Below are positions 31,146 through 39,287 of a stretch of 39,287 bases of DNA, piece by piece. The first letter of the stretch is position 1. The number at the start of each line of letters is the position of its first letter. The stretch comes from Caulobacteraceae bacterium (lineage in GTDB: Bacteria; Pseudomonadota; Alphaproteobacteria; Caulobacterales; Caulobacteraceae). The translations under genes and the position numbers were made by a program. The stretch spans positions 1 through 39,287 of the forward strand of contig JANWHQ010000001.1 of assembly GCA_025450315.1 (NCBI GenBank), given 5' to 3'. The notes beneath the pieces were generated by a model. The model did no database searches and was not told the DNA's origin. It saw nothing but the letters and a program-made list of their open reading frames with translations.

Positions 31146-33127
31146 TCTCCGCCGTGCTCGATCACCTGTGGCAGTCGACCCTCGTGGCCCTGGGCGTCGG
31201 GGTGCTGGCGATGGCCTTCGCCAAGGCCCGGGCCTCGGTCCGCCACGGCCTGTGGCTGGCGGCCTCGGTGAAGTTCCTGGTCCCGTTCGCCGCCATGGCC
31301 GCGCTGGGCCGGCTGCTGGCGCCGGCGATCCGTCCGCCGGCCGGGGCGGCGCCGGGCGCGGTCTTCGTCGAACAGGCGGCCCAGCCGTTTTCGCAATCGG
31401 TCGCGCCCGGGCCCGCCGCCGATGTCGCCGCCCCCCTGGCCCATGCTGCGGCCAGCTTCGATCCGACTCCGATCCTGCTGGCCGCCTGGGCGCTGGGCTG
31501 TGTCGCGGTCCTGGCCTTCTGGGCGGCGCGCTGGCGTACGGTCCGCTCGGCCGTGCGCCGGGCGACGCCCCTGGACCTGGCCGCGCCGATGCCGGTGCTG
31601 GCCTCGTCCTGGACGCGCGAACCCGGCCTGGTCGGCGTCTGGCGGCCGGTCCTGCTGGTTCCCGACACCCTGTTGGATCGCCTCGCGCCGTCCGACGTCG
31701 ACGCCCTGGTGGCGCACGAGGCCTGCCACCTCCGCCGCCGGGACAACCTCACCGCCGCCATCCATATGCTGGTGGAGGCGCTGTTCTGGTTCCACCCGCT
31801 GGTCTGGTGGATCGGCGCGCGGCTGATCGAGGAGCGCGAGCGGGCCTGCGACGAGGCGGTCATCGGCTCGGGCCACGACCGCGCCGGCTATGCCGCCAGC
31901 CTGCTGGAGTGCTGCCGGCTCTATCTGCAGTCGCCGTTGCCCTGCGTGTCCGGCGCGTCGGGCTCGGATCTGACCCGGCGGGTGGAGCGGATCATGACGG
32001 CGCCGGCCCGCCTGGCCCTGTCGCGCTCCGGGAAGGCCGTTCTCCTCGCCGCCGGCGCCTGCGCCCTGGCCGCCCCCGTCGCCGCCGGATGGCTGGCCTC
32101 GCCGGCCGGGCGGCAGGCCGCGGCGCAGGTCGCGGTCATGGCCTCGAAAGCCGCCGCGATCGGCGTCGGGGAGGTCCGGGCGGTCCAGGGCGGCGCCCCG
32201 GACAAGATCGTGGCCGTCCAGGCCCAGGCGCCGCCGGCGCCCGCCGCGACGCCCCTGGCGGCGGCGGCCGGGTCCGCTCCGGAAGCGGATGTCGTGCGCG
32301 TCTCGGACGTCTCGCTGGCGACGCCCGCGGCCGTCGAGGTGTCCAAACCGTCACTGATCCCGGTGAGCGCCCAGACCACGGCCGCGGGCGCCATCTTCGA
32401 CGCGACCGTCGCGGCGCCCGCGACAGTCCCGGGCTCGCTGCTGTCCCAGCCGGCCTGGGTCAGACTGCCGACGCTGAAGGCGATCATCGACGTCTATCCA
32501 AACGCTGCCGACCGCGAGGAACTGCCGGGCCGCGCGACCATGCGCTGCCGGGCCGACGACCGGGGCTATCTGTCGCGATGCGCCGTCGTCTCCGAGCACC
32601 CCGCCGGCTTCGGCTTCGGCCGCGCCGCGCTCTTCCTGCAGACGGACTTCAAGCTGAGGACCCTGGCCGGGGACGGGACGCCCGTCCAGGGCCGCCTGGT
32701 CGACGTGACGGTCGAATTCACCCCGAAATACTGGGCCAGGATCGTGGGCGAAGGCGGCCCGGGGGAAACCTCCACGGCGCCCCAGGTGGTGCGATGGGTG
32801 AGGGGGCCGTTCCGGGAGCCCTATGGCTCCGCGCGCTATCCCTGGGAGGCGATGTCGAAAGGCCTCGCCGCGGAGGTGTCGCTGGACTGCAAGGTGAGAC
32901 CTGACGGCTATCTCTCCGATTGCGTGGTGGGCCGCGAGACGCCCCGGGGCCTGGGCTTCGGCCGCATGGCGCTGCTGTCCAAGACCAGCGTGCTCCGCGT
33001 GGAGACCCGCGCCCTCGACGGATCGCCGATGGCCGGCCGGATGGTCGAGGTGCGCTACGTCTTCAACCCGCCCTGCGACGCCATGGCCGACCGGGACCAG
33101 ACGCCGTGCGCCTACGGGCCGAGGTAG
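31142..33127 (+). CDS. M56 (BlaR1-type) membrane metallopeptidase with two TonB-C-like domains
   Basis: This 661-residue protein has N-terminal TM segments (about 8-28, 36-60, 110-130). The zinc motif HEACH lies at 192-196 (LVAHEACHLRRRDN), with downstream ERACDE (233-238), as in BlaR1/MecR1, and a further TM at about 295-315. There is no penicillin-binding sensor domain. Instead an Ala/Pro-rich linker (about 320-430) leads to two similar modules of about 80 residues. Each has a Cys pair around RGYLSRC or DGYLSDC and a GFGRAAL or GFGRMAL segment, resembling TonB C-terminal domains. It is translationally coupled to the repressor and followed after 6 bases by an ABC permease. The inducer is unknown. 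Confidence 0.88.
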   Translation: MISAVLDHLWQSTLVALGVGVLAMAFAKARASVRHGLWLAASVKFLVPFAAMAALGRLLAPAIRPPAGAAPGAVFVEQAAQPFSQSVAPGPAADVAAPLAHAAASFDPTPILLAAWALGCVAVLAFWAARWRTVRSAVRRATPLDLAAPMPVLASSWTREPGLVGVWRPVLLVPDTLLDRLAPSDVDALVAHEACHLRRRDNLTAAIHMLVEALFWFHPLVWWIGARLIEERERACDEAVIGSGHDRAGYAASLLECCRLYLQSPLPCVSGASGSDLTRRVERIMTAPARLALSRSGKAVLLAAGACALAAPVAAGWLASPAGRQAAAQVAVMASKAAAIGVGEVRAVQGGAPDKIVAVQAQAPPAPAATPLAAAAGSAPEADVVRVSDVSLATPAAVEVSKPSLIPVSAQTTAAGAIFDATVAAPATVPGSLLSQPAWVRLPTLKAIIDVYPNAADREELPGRATMRCRADDRGYLSRCAVVSEHPAGFGFGRAALFLQTDFKLRTLAGDGTPVQGRLVDVTVEFTPKYWARIVGEGGPGETSTAPQVVRWVRGPFREPYGSARYPWEAMSKGLAAEVSLDCKVRPDGYLSDCVVGRETPRGLGFGRMALLSKTSVLRVETRALDGSPMAGRMVEVRYVFNPPCDAMADRDQTPCAYGPR

Positions 33128-33133
33128 CGCCGC

Positions 33134-35644
33134 ATGCTCCGCAACTATCTCGTCACCGCCCTGCGCAACCTGGAGCGCAACTGGCTCTATGCCGCGGTCG
33201 GCCTCCTGGGGCTGGCGGTGGCCTTCGCCGCGGCGATCCTGATCGCTCAGTTCGTGCGGGGCGAGTTCAGCTACGACCGTTGGATCCCCGGCTATCGCCA
33301 GGTCTATAAGATCACCAACGTGATCGTTCAGCCGGGGCAGGCGCCGAGCCCCGGCGACAGCAACCAGGCCGTCCTGGCCAGCCAGCTGCGAGCCGTCCTT
33401 CCGGGCGCCCCGGCCATCGCGCGGCTGCAGGAGAACATCCTGCCCGTGAGGCGCAGGCCCGGGGACGCGGCCGTCACCGAGCGGGCGTTCGCCTGGGTCG
33501 ATCCGGACATCTTCAGGGTGTTCCCCCTGCCGGTGCTGGCCGGCGAGGCGACCTCGGCGCTGCAGCGGCCGGATACGGTGGTGATCACCCGCGCCATGGC
33601 CCGCAAGTACTTCCACCGCGACCGGCCGATCGGCGACACGCTCGAGGTCCAGACCTTCGATCCCCCGCCGGGAAGCGGCCCCATGGGCCCCGGCGCGCCG
33701 CAATGGCATGCCATGCGGGTCGTCGCGGTGCTGAAGGACCTGCCTTCCAACACCAGCCTGACCACCGAGATCTTCGCCTCGAGCCGTTCGGCCTACTCCG
33801 GCCTGGCCCGCCTGGACGCCGCGCCGCCGGCCCTGGGCGGGGTCTTCTGCTTCACCTATGTGCGGGTCGCCCCCGGGACCTCGGCCACCGATCTTCAGCG
33901 CGCCCTGGATATCGCCACCAAGCCGGAATCGGACCTCGCCTCGAGGTTCAGCCCCGGGACCCGGTGGCTGTTCCACCCCCTGCCCATCGCCGAGGCGCAC
34001 CTGACGGCGCCGGGCCTGACCGGGCCGGTGGTCAAGCCGGTGGGAAGCCGCAGCGTCGCCTACGGCCTGGCCGGCATCGGCGGCCTGATCGTGCTGGTGG
34101 CCGCGATCAACTTCGTCAGCCTGATGACCGCGCGGGCGTCCCGCCGCGCCGTGGAGGTCGGCGTGCGCAAGACGCTCGGCGCCCGGCGCAGGGACCTGAT
34201 GATCCAGTTCACCGGCGAGGCCCTGATCCAGGTCGCCCTGGCCGCCCTGGTCGCGGCGGCCCTGGCCGAGCTGCTGGTCAGACCCTTCAGCGCCTTCGTC
34301 CAGCGGGAGCTGGCGGTCGACTTCCTCCGCGACCCCGTGCTGCTCGCGGGCGTGACCCTCGCCGCGGCTGTCGTCGGCCTGCTCTCCGCCGTCTATCCGG
34401 CCCTGGTGCTGTCCAGCTTCCGGCCCGCGGCGGTGCTGAAGGGCGGGGTGGTCCAGGCTTCGGGCTCGCCCTTCGCCCGTTCGGCGCTGGTGGTGGCGCA
34501 GTTCGCCATCCTGGTCGGGCTGATCGCGACCACCGCCACCGTCTACCGCCAGACCGAGTTCGCCCTCGGCCAGGGGCTGGGCGGCGCCGACAGCAAGCTG
34601 ATCCTGCGCGTGATGGCGCCCTGCACCAGCGGCTTCGCGCAGGCGGTGCGCCAGTTGCCGGGCGTCGCCCGTGCGGCCTGCTCCTCGGTCGTCGCCGTCG
34701 ATTCCAGCAACCAGGGGCTGGTCAAGGTTCAGCTCGGCGGCCGCCACACGGCCTTGTTCGATTTCGCCCCGGTCGACTTCGGCTTCTTCGAGACCTACGG
34801 CGTGAGGCCGCTCGCCGGCCGGTTGTTCCAGCCCGACCATGGCGAGGACCGGGTGCTGGCCGACCCGGCGACCGCCGCCCAGCCGACGGTGATCCTCAAC
34901 CAGACCGCCGCGCGCAAGCTGGGCTTCTCCGATCCCCGCGCCGCCGTCGGGCGGCAGATGAACTGGGCCCGGATCCGGCCCGGCGCCGGACCGCAACAGG
35001 GCCCGCCGCCGGTGGCGCCCTCCAGGATCGTCGGGGTCGTGCCCGACCTGCCGGCCAGCGTGCGCGTCGCCGCCGATCCGACCTTCTATTATGTGGACCC
35101 CCACCAGGCCGGCGCGCTGTCGATCCGGCTGACCGGCCGGGACGTTCCGCAGACCCTCGCGGCCATGGCGGCCGCCTGGAAGCGGACCGGCGCCCCGCAG
35201 AGCTTCCAGCCCCTGTTCCTGTCCCAGGTCCAGCTGAACCTCTATCTGGACCTGATCATCCAGAGGGCCACCGTCGCCATCTGTTCGGGCCTGGCGGTGC
35301 TGATCGCCTGCCTCGGCCTCTTCGCCCTGTCGGCCTACACGGCCGAGCGGCGGACCAAGGAGATCGGCATCCGCAAGGCGATGGGGGCTTCCACCTCCGA
35401 CCTGGTGAAGCTGCTGGTCTGGCAGTTCACCATCCCGGTGCTCTGGGCGATCGCGATCGCCGTGCCGATCGCCTACTGGGCCATGACCCAGTGGATGCGC
35501 GGCTTCGTCTACCACGTGGGCCTTTCGCCCTGGACCTTCGTGCTCGCGGCCGGCGCGGCCGTGGCGGTCGCCTGGGCCACCGTGGCCTACCAGTCCTACA
35601 GGGTGGCCAGGGCCCGGCCCGCCCAGGCCCTGAGGTACGAATAG
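33134..35644 (+). CDS. MacB/FtsX-type ABC transporter permease, duplicated
   Basis: This 836-residue permease has the N-terminal TM (about 18-42), periplasmic MacB_PCD domain (about 45-285) and an FtsX domain with three TMs (about 310-435). RRAVEVGVRKTLGARRRDL (about 335-355) is the coupling region. The second half repeats TM, periplasmic and FtsX modules, with RTKEIGIRKAMGASTSDLVK near 739-758. This is the long two-unit architecture of LolC/E-like or antimicrobial-peptide-related permeases. No ATPase gene is adjacent, so an ATPase encoded elsewhere must be assumed. It is the third gene of the BlaI-M56 operon and so probably repressor-controlled. Confidence 0.9.
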   Translation: MLRNYLVTALRNLERNWLYAAVGLLGLAVAFAAAILIAQFVRGEFSYDRWIPGYRQVYKITNVIVQPGQAPSPGDSNQAVLASQLRAVLPGAPAIARLQENILPVRRRPGDAAVTERAFAWVDPDIFRVFPLPVLAGEATSALQRPDTVVITRAMARKYFHRDRPIGDTLEVQTFDPPPGSGPMGPGAPQWHAMRVVAVLKDLPSNTSLTTEIFASSRSAYSGLARLDAAPPALGGVFCFTYVRVAPGTSATDLQRALDIATKPESDLASRFSPGTRWLFHPLPIAEAHLTAPGLTGPVVKPVGSRSVAYGLAGIGGLIVLVAAINFVSLMTARASRRAVEVGVRKTLGARRRDLMIQFTGEALIQVALAALVAAALAELLVRPFSAFVQRELAVDFLRDPVLLAGVTLAAAVVGLLSAVYPALVLSSFRPAAVLKGGVVQASGSPFARSALVVAQFAILVGLIATTATVYRQTEFALGQGLGGADSKLILRVMAPCTSGFAQAVRQLPGVARAACSSVVAVDSSNQGLVKVQLGGRHTALFDFAPVDFGFFETYGVRPLAGRLFQPDHGEDRVLADPATAAQPTVILNQTAARKLGFSDPRAAVGRQMNWARIRPGAGPQQGPPPVAPSRIVGVVPDLPASVRVAADPTFYYVDPHQAGALSIRLTGRDVPQTLAAMAAAWKRTGAPQSFQPLFLSQVQLNLYLDLIIQRATVAICSGLAVLIACLGLFALSAYTAERRTKEIGIRKAMGASTSDLVKLLVWQFTIPVLWAIAIAVPIAYWAMTQWMRGFVYHVGLSPWTFVLAAGAAVAVAWATVAYQSYRVARARPAQALRYE

Positions 35645-35657
35645 CCGCGCCCGCGGC

Positions 35658-36479
35658 TCAGGGCTTGGCGTTCGCGGCGGCGGGGGCGCTGGCCGGCGGG
35701 GGCGGCAGCACGGTGAAGCCGTCCGTGGCCGGGGGGGCGGCCGCGGGCGGCGTCTGGTCCACCAGGGCGATGGCCCGGCGGATCGCCGGCGCCTCGAGCG
35801 CGACGGCCCACGCGAACCTTTCCGCGGCGCTGGCGAGCAGGCCGGTCACATAGGGCGTTCCGGCCAGGGGCGCGCCGGGGCGGCGCTGGATCGGGCTGGC
35901 CAGGAACACCGGGCCTCCCGAGCCCCCCGCATAGGTCCGCATGTCCAGCATGAACCTCGGATAGCTGGGGACGCTCACCAGGGGGTAGGACGCCACATGG
36001 CCCGAGCGCAGGATGGGGAAACCCTCGGGGTTGGCCGACAGGCCGTCGGGGAAGCCCAGCACGAACATCTCGTCGCCCGGCTCGATGCCGGTGTCGGCGA
36101 AGTCGGCCTCGTCCGCCAGCCAGTTCAGCGGGATGGCGGCCCGGGCGAACTCGGGCGGCGCCTGCACGGCGATGACCGCCACGTCCTCGTCCGGGCTCTT
36201 GGTCCACAGCAGGCTGGGGCCCGAGCGGATGGTCAGGGGGAGGGGCGCGTATTTCCAGCCGCCGTCGGCCGTGCGCGTGCGGTAGCCGATGTAGGCGACG
36301 GGCCCCGGCATGTTGTCGAACACATGCCCGGCGGTGACCAGCACCGTGCGCGGCGAGCCGTCCGGCTGGGGATCGTTGACCAGGAAGCCGGTGCCCAGGA
36401 TGCTGAGATTGCCGCCCGCCTGGGGCTGCTCGATCTTCACGGTGGCGGCGATCAACGCCAGCGGCAGATCAACGGCCAT
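35658..36479 (-). CDS. Trypsin-like serine protease (S1 fold)
   Basis: This 273-residue protein has a chymotrypsin-fold triad: His52 in VLVTAGHVFD, Asp99 in PDEDVAVI and Ser187 in TYAGGSGGPVF. It lacks a PDZ domain and has no clear signal peptide; the first 13 residues are only mildly hydrophobic. The C-terminal about 35 residues are Pro/Ala-rich. No Shine-Dalgarno sequence is evident before ATG 36479, so the message may be leaderless or the start imperfect. It converges on the ABC permease gene (13-base gap). The substrate is unknown. Confidence 0.87.
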   Translation of the reverse strand: MAVDLPLALIAATVKIEQPQAGGNLSILGTGFLVNDPQPDGSPRTVLVTAGHVFDNMPGPVAYIGYRTRTADGGWKYAPLPLTIRSGPSLLWTKSPDEDVAVIAVQAPPEFARAAIPLNWLADEADFADTGIEPGDEMFVLGFPDGLSANPEGFPILRSGHVASYPLVSVPSYPRFMLDMRTYAGGSGGPVFLASPIQRRPGAPLAGTPYVTGLLASAAERFAWAVALEAPAIRRAIALVDQTPPAAAPPATDGFTVLPPPPASAPAAANAKP

Positions 36480-36610
36480 GGGTCGGGATTCCGGCGGCGA
36501 GGGGCTTCATCGGGCGCATTGATCCCATAATGGCGGCGAAGTCTTGGCCGTATTGACCCGCCAGGGGACGGGGAGTTGAACCGGTCCTCCGTCCATGAGA
36601 GCACGGCGCC

Positions 36611-38707
36611 ATGAGCGCAACCGTTCCGACGCCGCCCGTGGCCCCGCGCCATCCCAAGCGGATCGAGCAGCTGGGCCGCGTCCGCACCGACGACTACGCC
36701 TGGATGAAGGACGAGAACTGGCGTCAGGTGCTGCACGATCCCAAGGCCCTGCGCCAGGACATCCGCACCCATCTTGAGGCGGAGAACGCCTACACCAAGG
36801 CGATGCTGGCGCCGGTCCAGCCGCTGCAGGACCAGCTGTTCGAGGAGATGAAGGGCCGCATCAAGGCCGACGACTCCTCCGTGCCGGCGCCCGACGGCCA
36901 GTTCGAATACTACGTCCGCTTCGAGGCCGGCGCGCAGCATCCGGTGCACGCCCGCCGCTTCCGTTCCCCGGCGGCCAAGGAAGAGGTGCTGATCGACGCC
37001 GACGCCCTGGCCAGGGGCAAGGCCTATTTCAACCTGGCCCACGCCGAGCACAGCCCTGACCACAGCCTCTACGCCTACGCCGCCGACGAGCAGGGCTCGG
37101 AAATCTACCGCGTCTATGTGAAAGCGCTGGCCGGCGGCGGCGAGGTGCTGGCCGAGCCGGTCGAGCAGTGCACCGGCGACTTTTGCTGGTCTCAGGATTC
37201 AGGGTGGCTGTTCTGGATCTGGCGCGACGCCGAGGGGCGCCCGGCCAAGGTGTTCCGCCGTCCCGCCCGCGGCGGCGCCCGGGACGACGTGCTGGTCTAC
37301 GAGGAGCCCGACGATGGCTTCTTCCTGCACGTGCACAGGTCCTCGTCCGGCGCCTGGATCGTCATCGGGGCGGGCAACCACGAGACCAGCGAGACCTGGC
37401 TGATCCCCTGCAGCGATCCGACCTCCGAGCCCCGGCGGGTCGAGCCGCGCCGGGAGGGCGTGCTCTACGACGTCGAGCACTGGGACGGCCGTTTCGTGGT
37501 GCGCACCAACGAGGGCGGGGCGGTCGACTTCAAGCTGATGTGGGCCGACGAGGCCGACCCCTCCAAGTCCAGCTGGCGCGAGTTCGTGCCCCACCAGCCG
37601 GGCCGGATGATCGAGGGCGTCACGGCCTTCTCCGGCCACCTGGTCCGGAGCGAGATCTCGGACGCCATCGACCGCATCGTGGTCACCGAGCGGGGCTCCT
37701 TGGCCGAGCACGCCATCGGCTTCGACGAGGAGGCCTACGCCCTCTCGGTCGAGGGCGGCTACGAGTACGACACCACCAAGCTGCGCTTCGTCTACCAGTC
37801 GCCGACCACGCCGCGGCAATGGTTCGACTACGACATGGCCCAGCGCGCGCGCATCCTGCTGAAGACCCAGGAGATCCCCTCCGGCCACGATCCGGAACGC
37901 TACGTGGTGCGCCGCCTGCGCGCACGGGCGGCCGACGGAGCGGAAATCCCGATCACCGTCCTGCATCGGCGCGGAACGCCGGCAGACGGCTCGGCGCCCT
38001 TGCTGCTCTACGGCTACGGCGCCTACGGCCTGTCGATGCCCGCCAGCTTCTCCATCACCCGGCTGTCGCTGGTGGATCGCGGCTGGATCTTCGCGGTGGC
38101 CCACGTCCGCGGGGGTTCGGAGAAGGGGCGCGGCTGGTTCCTCGACGGCCGGCGCTTCAAGAAGAAGAACAGCTTCACCGACTTCATCGCCTCGGCCGAG
38201 CACCTGGCCCAATCGGGTTATGGCAGGGCCGGGCGCATCGTCGCCCAGGGCGGCTCGGCGGGCGGCATGCTGATGGGCGCGGCGGCCAACATGCGCCCCG
38301 AGCTGTTCGCCGGCATCGTGGCCGAGGTGCCCTTCGTCGACGTGCTGAACACCATCTCCGACGAGGACCTGCCCCTCACCCCGCCCGAGTGGCCCGAGTG
38401 GGGCGACCCGATCCGCGACCAGCAGGCCTACGACTACATCGCCAGCTACAGCCCCTACGACAACGTAGCGCCCCGGCCCTATCCGGCGATCCTGGCCACC
38501 GGGGCCCTCTCGGACCCCAGGGTCACCTACTGGGAGCCGGCCAAGTGGGCGGCCCGCCTGCGCGAGGCGGGCAAGGCGCCCCGGCCGGTGCTGCTGAAGA
38601 TCAACATGGACGCCGGCCACGGCGGCGCCTCGGGCCGCTTCGACCACCTGAAGGACCCCGCCCTGGCCTTCGCCTTCGCCATCTGGGCGGTGGAGGGGGC
38701 GCCATGA
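36611..38707 (+). CDS. Prolyl oligopeptidase family S9 peptidase (oligopeptidase B-like)
   Basis: This 698-residue serine peptidase has an N-terminal beta-propeller (about 75-410) and a C-terminal alpha/beta-hydrolase domain. The catalytic triad is Ser549 in QGGSAGGMLMG, Asp635 in LSDPRVTYWEP and His670 in NMDAGHGGASGR. RVRTDDYAWMKDE near 23-35 and YDYIASYSPYDNV (about 612-624) are typical of oligopeptidase B (PtrB), which cuts after basic residues in short peptides. No signal peptide is seen. Its stop overlaps the GNAT start as ATGA. Confidence 0.94.
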   Translation: MSATVPTPPVAPRHPKRIEQLGRVRTDDYAWMKDENWRQVLHDPKALRQDIRTHLEAENAYTKAMLAPVQPLQDQLFEEMKGRIKADDSSVPAPDGQFEYYVRFEAGAQHPVHARRFRSPAAKEEVLIDADALARGKAYFNLAHAEHSPDHSLYAYAADEQGSEIYRVYVKALAGGGEVLAEPVEQCTGDFCWSQDSGWLFWIWRDAEGRPAKVFRRPARGGARDDVLVYEEPDDGFFLHVHRSSSGAWIVIGAGNHETSETWLIPCSDPTSEPRRVEPRREGVLYDVEHWDGRFVVRTNEGGAVDFKLMWADEADPSKSSWREFVPHQPGRMIEGVTAFSGHLVRSEISDAIDRIVVTERGSLAEHAIGFDEEAYALSVEGGYEYDTTKLRFVYQSPTTPRQWFDYDMAQRARILLKTQEIPSGHDPERYVVRRLRARAADGAEIPITVLHRRGTPADGSAPLLLYGYGAYGLSMPASFSITRLSLVDRGWIFAVAHVRGGSEKGRGWFLDGRRFKKKNSFTDFIASAEHLAQSGYGRAGRIVAQGGSAGGMLMGAAANMRPELFAGIVAEVPFVDVLNTISDEDLPLTPPEWPEWGDPIRDQQAYDYIASYSPYDNVAPRPYPAILATGALSDPRVTYWEPAKWAARLREAGKAPRPVLLKINMDAGHGGASGRFDHLKDPALAFAFAIWAVEGAP

Positions 38708-39243
38708 GGCTGAGACCGGCCGAGCCCGACGACATCCCGGCGATCCAGGCCATCTACGCCCATCACGTGCTGACCGGCCTCGGCACCTTCGAGGAGGTCC
38801 CGCCCTCGCCGGCCGAGATGGCCGAGCGCTGCGCCGCGGTGGTGGGCCGCGGCCTGCCCTGGCTGGTGGCCGAGGCGGGCGAGGTGCTGGGCTATGCCTA
38901 CGCCGGCCCGTTCCGCACCCGCGCGGCCTACCGCTTCACCGTCGAGGACAGCGTCTATGTGGCCGAGGCCGCGCGCGGCAAGGGCATCGGCCGGCGACTG
39001 CTGGAGGCCGTCATCGCCGAGTGCGAGGCCATGGGCCTGCGCCAGATGGTGGGCGTCATCGGCGACAGCGGCAACGCCGCCTCCATCGCCCTGCACCAGG
39101 CCCTGGGCTTCGAGCTGAGGGCGATCGTGCCGGCCGTGGGCTGGAAGTTCGAGCGCTGGGTCGATGTGGTCTGGATGCAGCGCGCCCTGGGACCCGGCGC
39201 CGCCGCGCCCCCGGAAGGCCCCGGCATCGGCGGCTCAGTTTAA
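38704..39243 (+). CDS. GNAT N-acetyltransferase (phosphinothricin acetyltransferase-like)
   Basis: This 179-residue acetyltransferase has LRPAEPDDIPAIQAIYAHHV (3-22), TFEEVPPS (28-35) and the acetyl-CoA motif ARGKGIGRRLLEAVI (about 90-104). Then comes IGDSGNAASIALHQALGF (about 119-136). These are typical of the PAT/YncA group, which acetylates methionine sulfoximine, phosphinothricin or similar amines. The C-terminal tail (about 163-179) is Gly/Pro/Ala-rich and extra. It overlaps the S9 peptidase gene by 4 bases, so the two are coupled; acetylation of released peptide or amino-acid products is conceivable but inferred. The last 44 bases of the window show no further feature. Confidence 0.92.
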   Translation: MRLRPAEPDDIPAIQAIYAHHVLTGLGTFEEVPPSPAEMAERCAAVVGRGLPWLVAEAGEVLGYAYAGPFRTRAAYRFTVEDSVYVAEAARGKGIGRRLLEAVIAECEAMGLRQMVGVIGDSGNAASIALHQALGFELRAIVPAVGWKFERWVDVVWMQRALGPGAAAPPEGPGIGGSV

Positions 39244-39287
39244 CCGGCGGGCGATGGCGACGACCCTTCGATCCGCCTACCGCGAGC

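Noticed and set aside
32351..35515. Very long minus-strand open frame (about 1050 codons) opposite the M56 and permease genes
   Set aside because: Antisense shadow caused by high GC. Composition is His/Gln/Arg/Gly-rich without domains, while the plus strand carries clear families.

Overview
The window is very GC-rich, densely packed chromosomal DNA. It is most likely from the order Caulobacterales (Caulobacter/Phenylobacterium-like Alphaproteobacteria). The best evidence is the block phyR <-> nepR-ecfG-phyK ... cheR-cheY-chpT at 15.6-21.3 kb. To my knowledge this matches the Caulobacter crescentus arrangement, and ChpT is the phosphotransferase of the CckA-CtrA cell-cycle pathway. Many genes overlap as ATGA or TGATG. 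No tRNA, rRNA, CRISPR array, transposase or phage gene was seen.

Layout. 0-7.2 kb: the 3' end of groEL, then housekeeping genes: a SRAP-type DNA-protein crosslink sensor, an inositol-phosphatase-family enzyme, a receiver-like protein lacking its phosphoacceptor Asp, a NuoF paralogue with no other nuo genes nearby, and a minus-strand SRPBCC-ArsR-gpmA-deaminase cluster. 7.3-11.4 kb: sugar precursor genes (small membrane protein, kdsD, phosphomannomutase/phosphoglucomutase, UDP-glucose dehydrogenase) for LPS and exopolysaccharide. 11.4-19.3 kb: the general stress response (GSR) locus. 19.3-21.3 kb: CheR/CheY/ChpT signalling. 21.3-26.4 kb: DUF3553-cysQ, a RibD-C reductase, an MFS transporter, a siroheme-synthase N-domain and a degenerate aldo/keto reductase. 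26.4-30.1 kb: btuB under a cobalamin riboswitch, then rmuC. 30.2-35.6 kb: msrB and a BlaI-M56 peptidase-ABC permease operon. 35.6-39.2 kb: a trypsin-like protease, an oligopeptidase B-like S9 peptidase and a GNAT acetyltransferase.

The most interesting reading concerns the GSR locus. I searched both strands by eye for the EcfG promoter GGAAC-N16/17-CGTT. Six perfect copies and one near-perfect copy all fall between 11445 and 19090, and I found none with that spacing elsewhere. They precede phyR, nepR-ecfG, both DUF1328 genes, a pair of small single-TM proteins, an entericidin-like lipoprotein (this promoter lies inside the 3' end of phyK) and a three-gene operon (TM protein, diacylglycerol-kinase-family enzyme, metallophosphoesterase). 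The stress sigma factor thus sits among its own predicted targets, nearly all of them small envelope proteins. Between two divergent EcfG promoters lies an unexplained block of nested inverted repeats (14487-14682) that may be a structured RNA or a regulatory DNA element.
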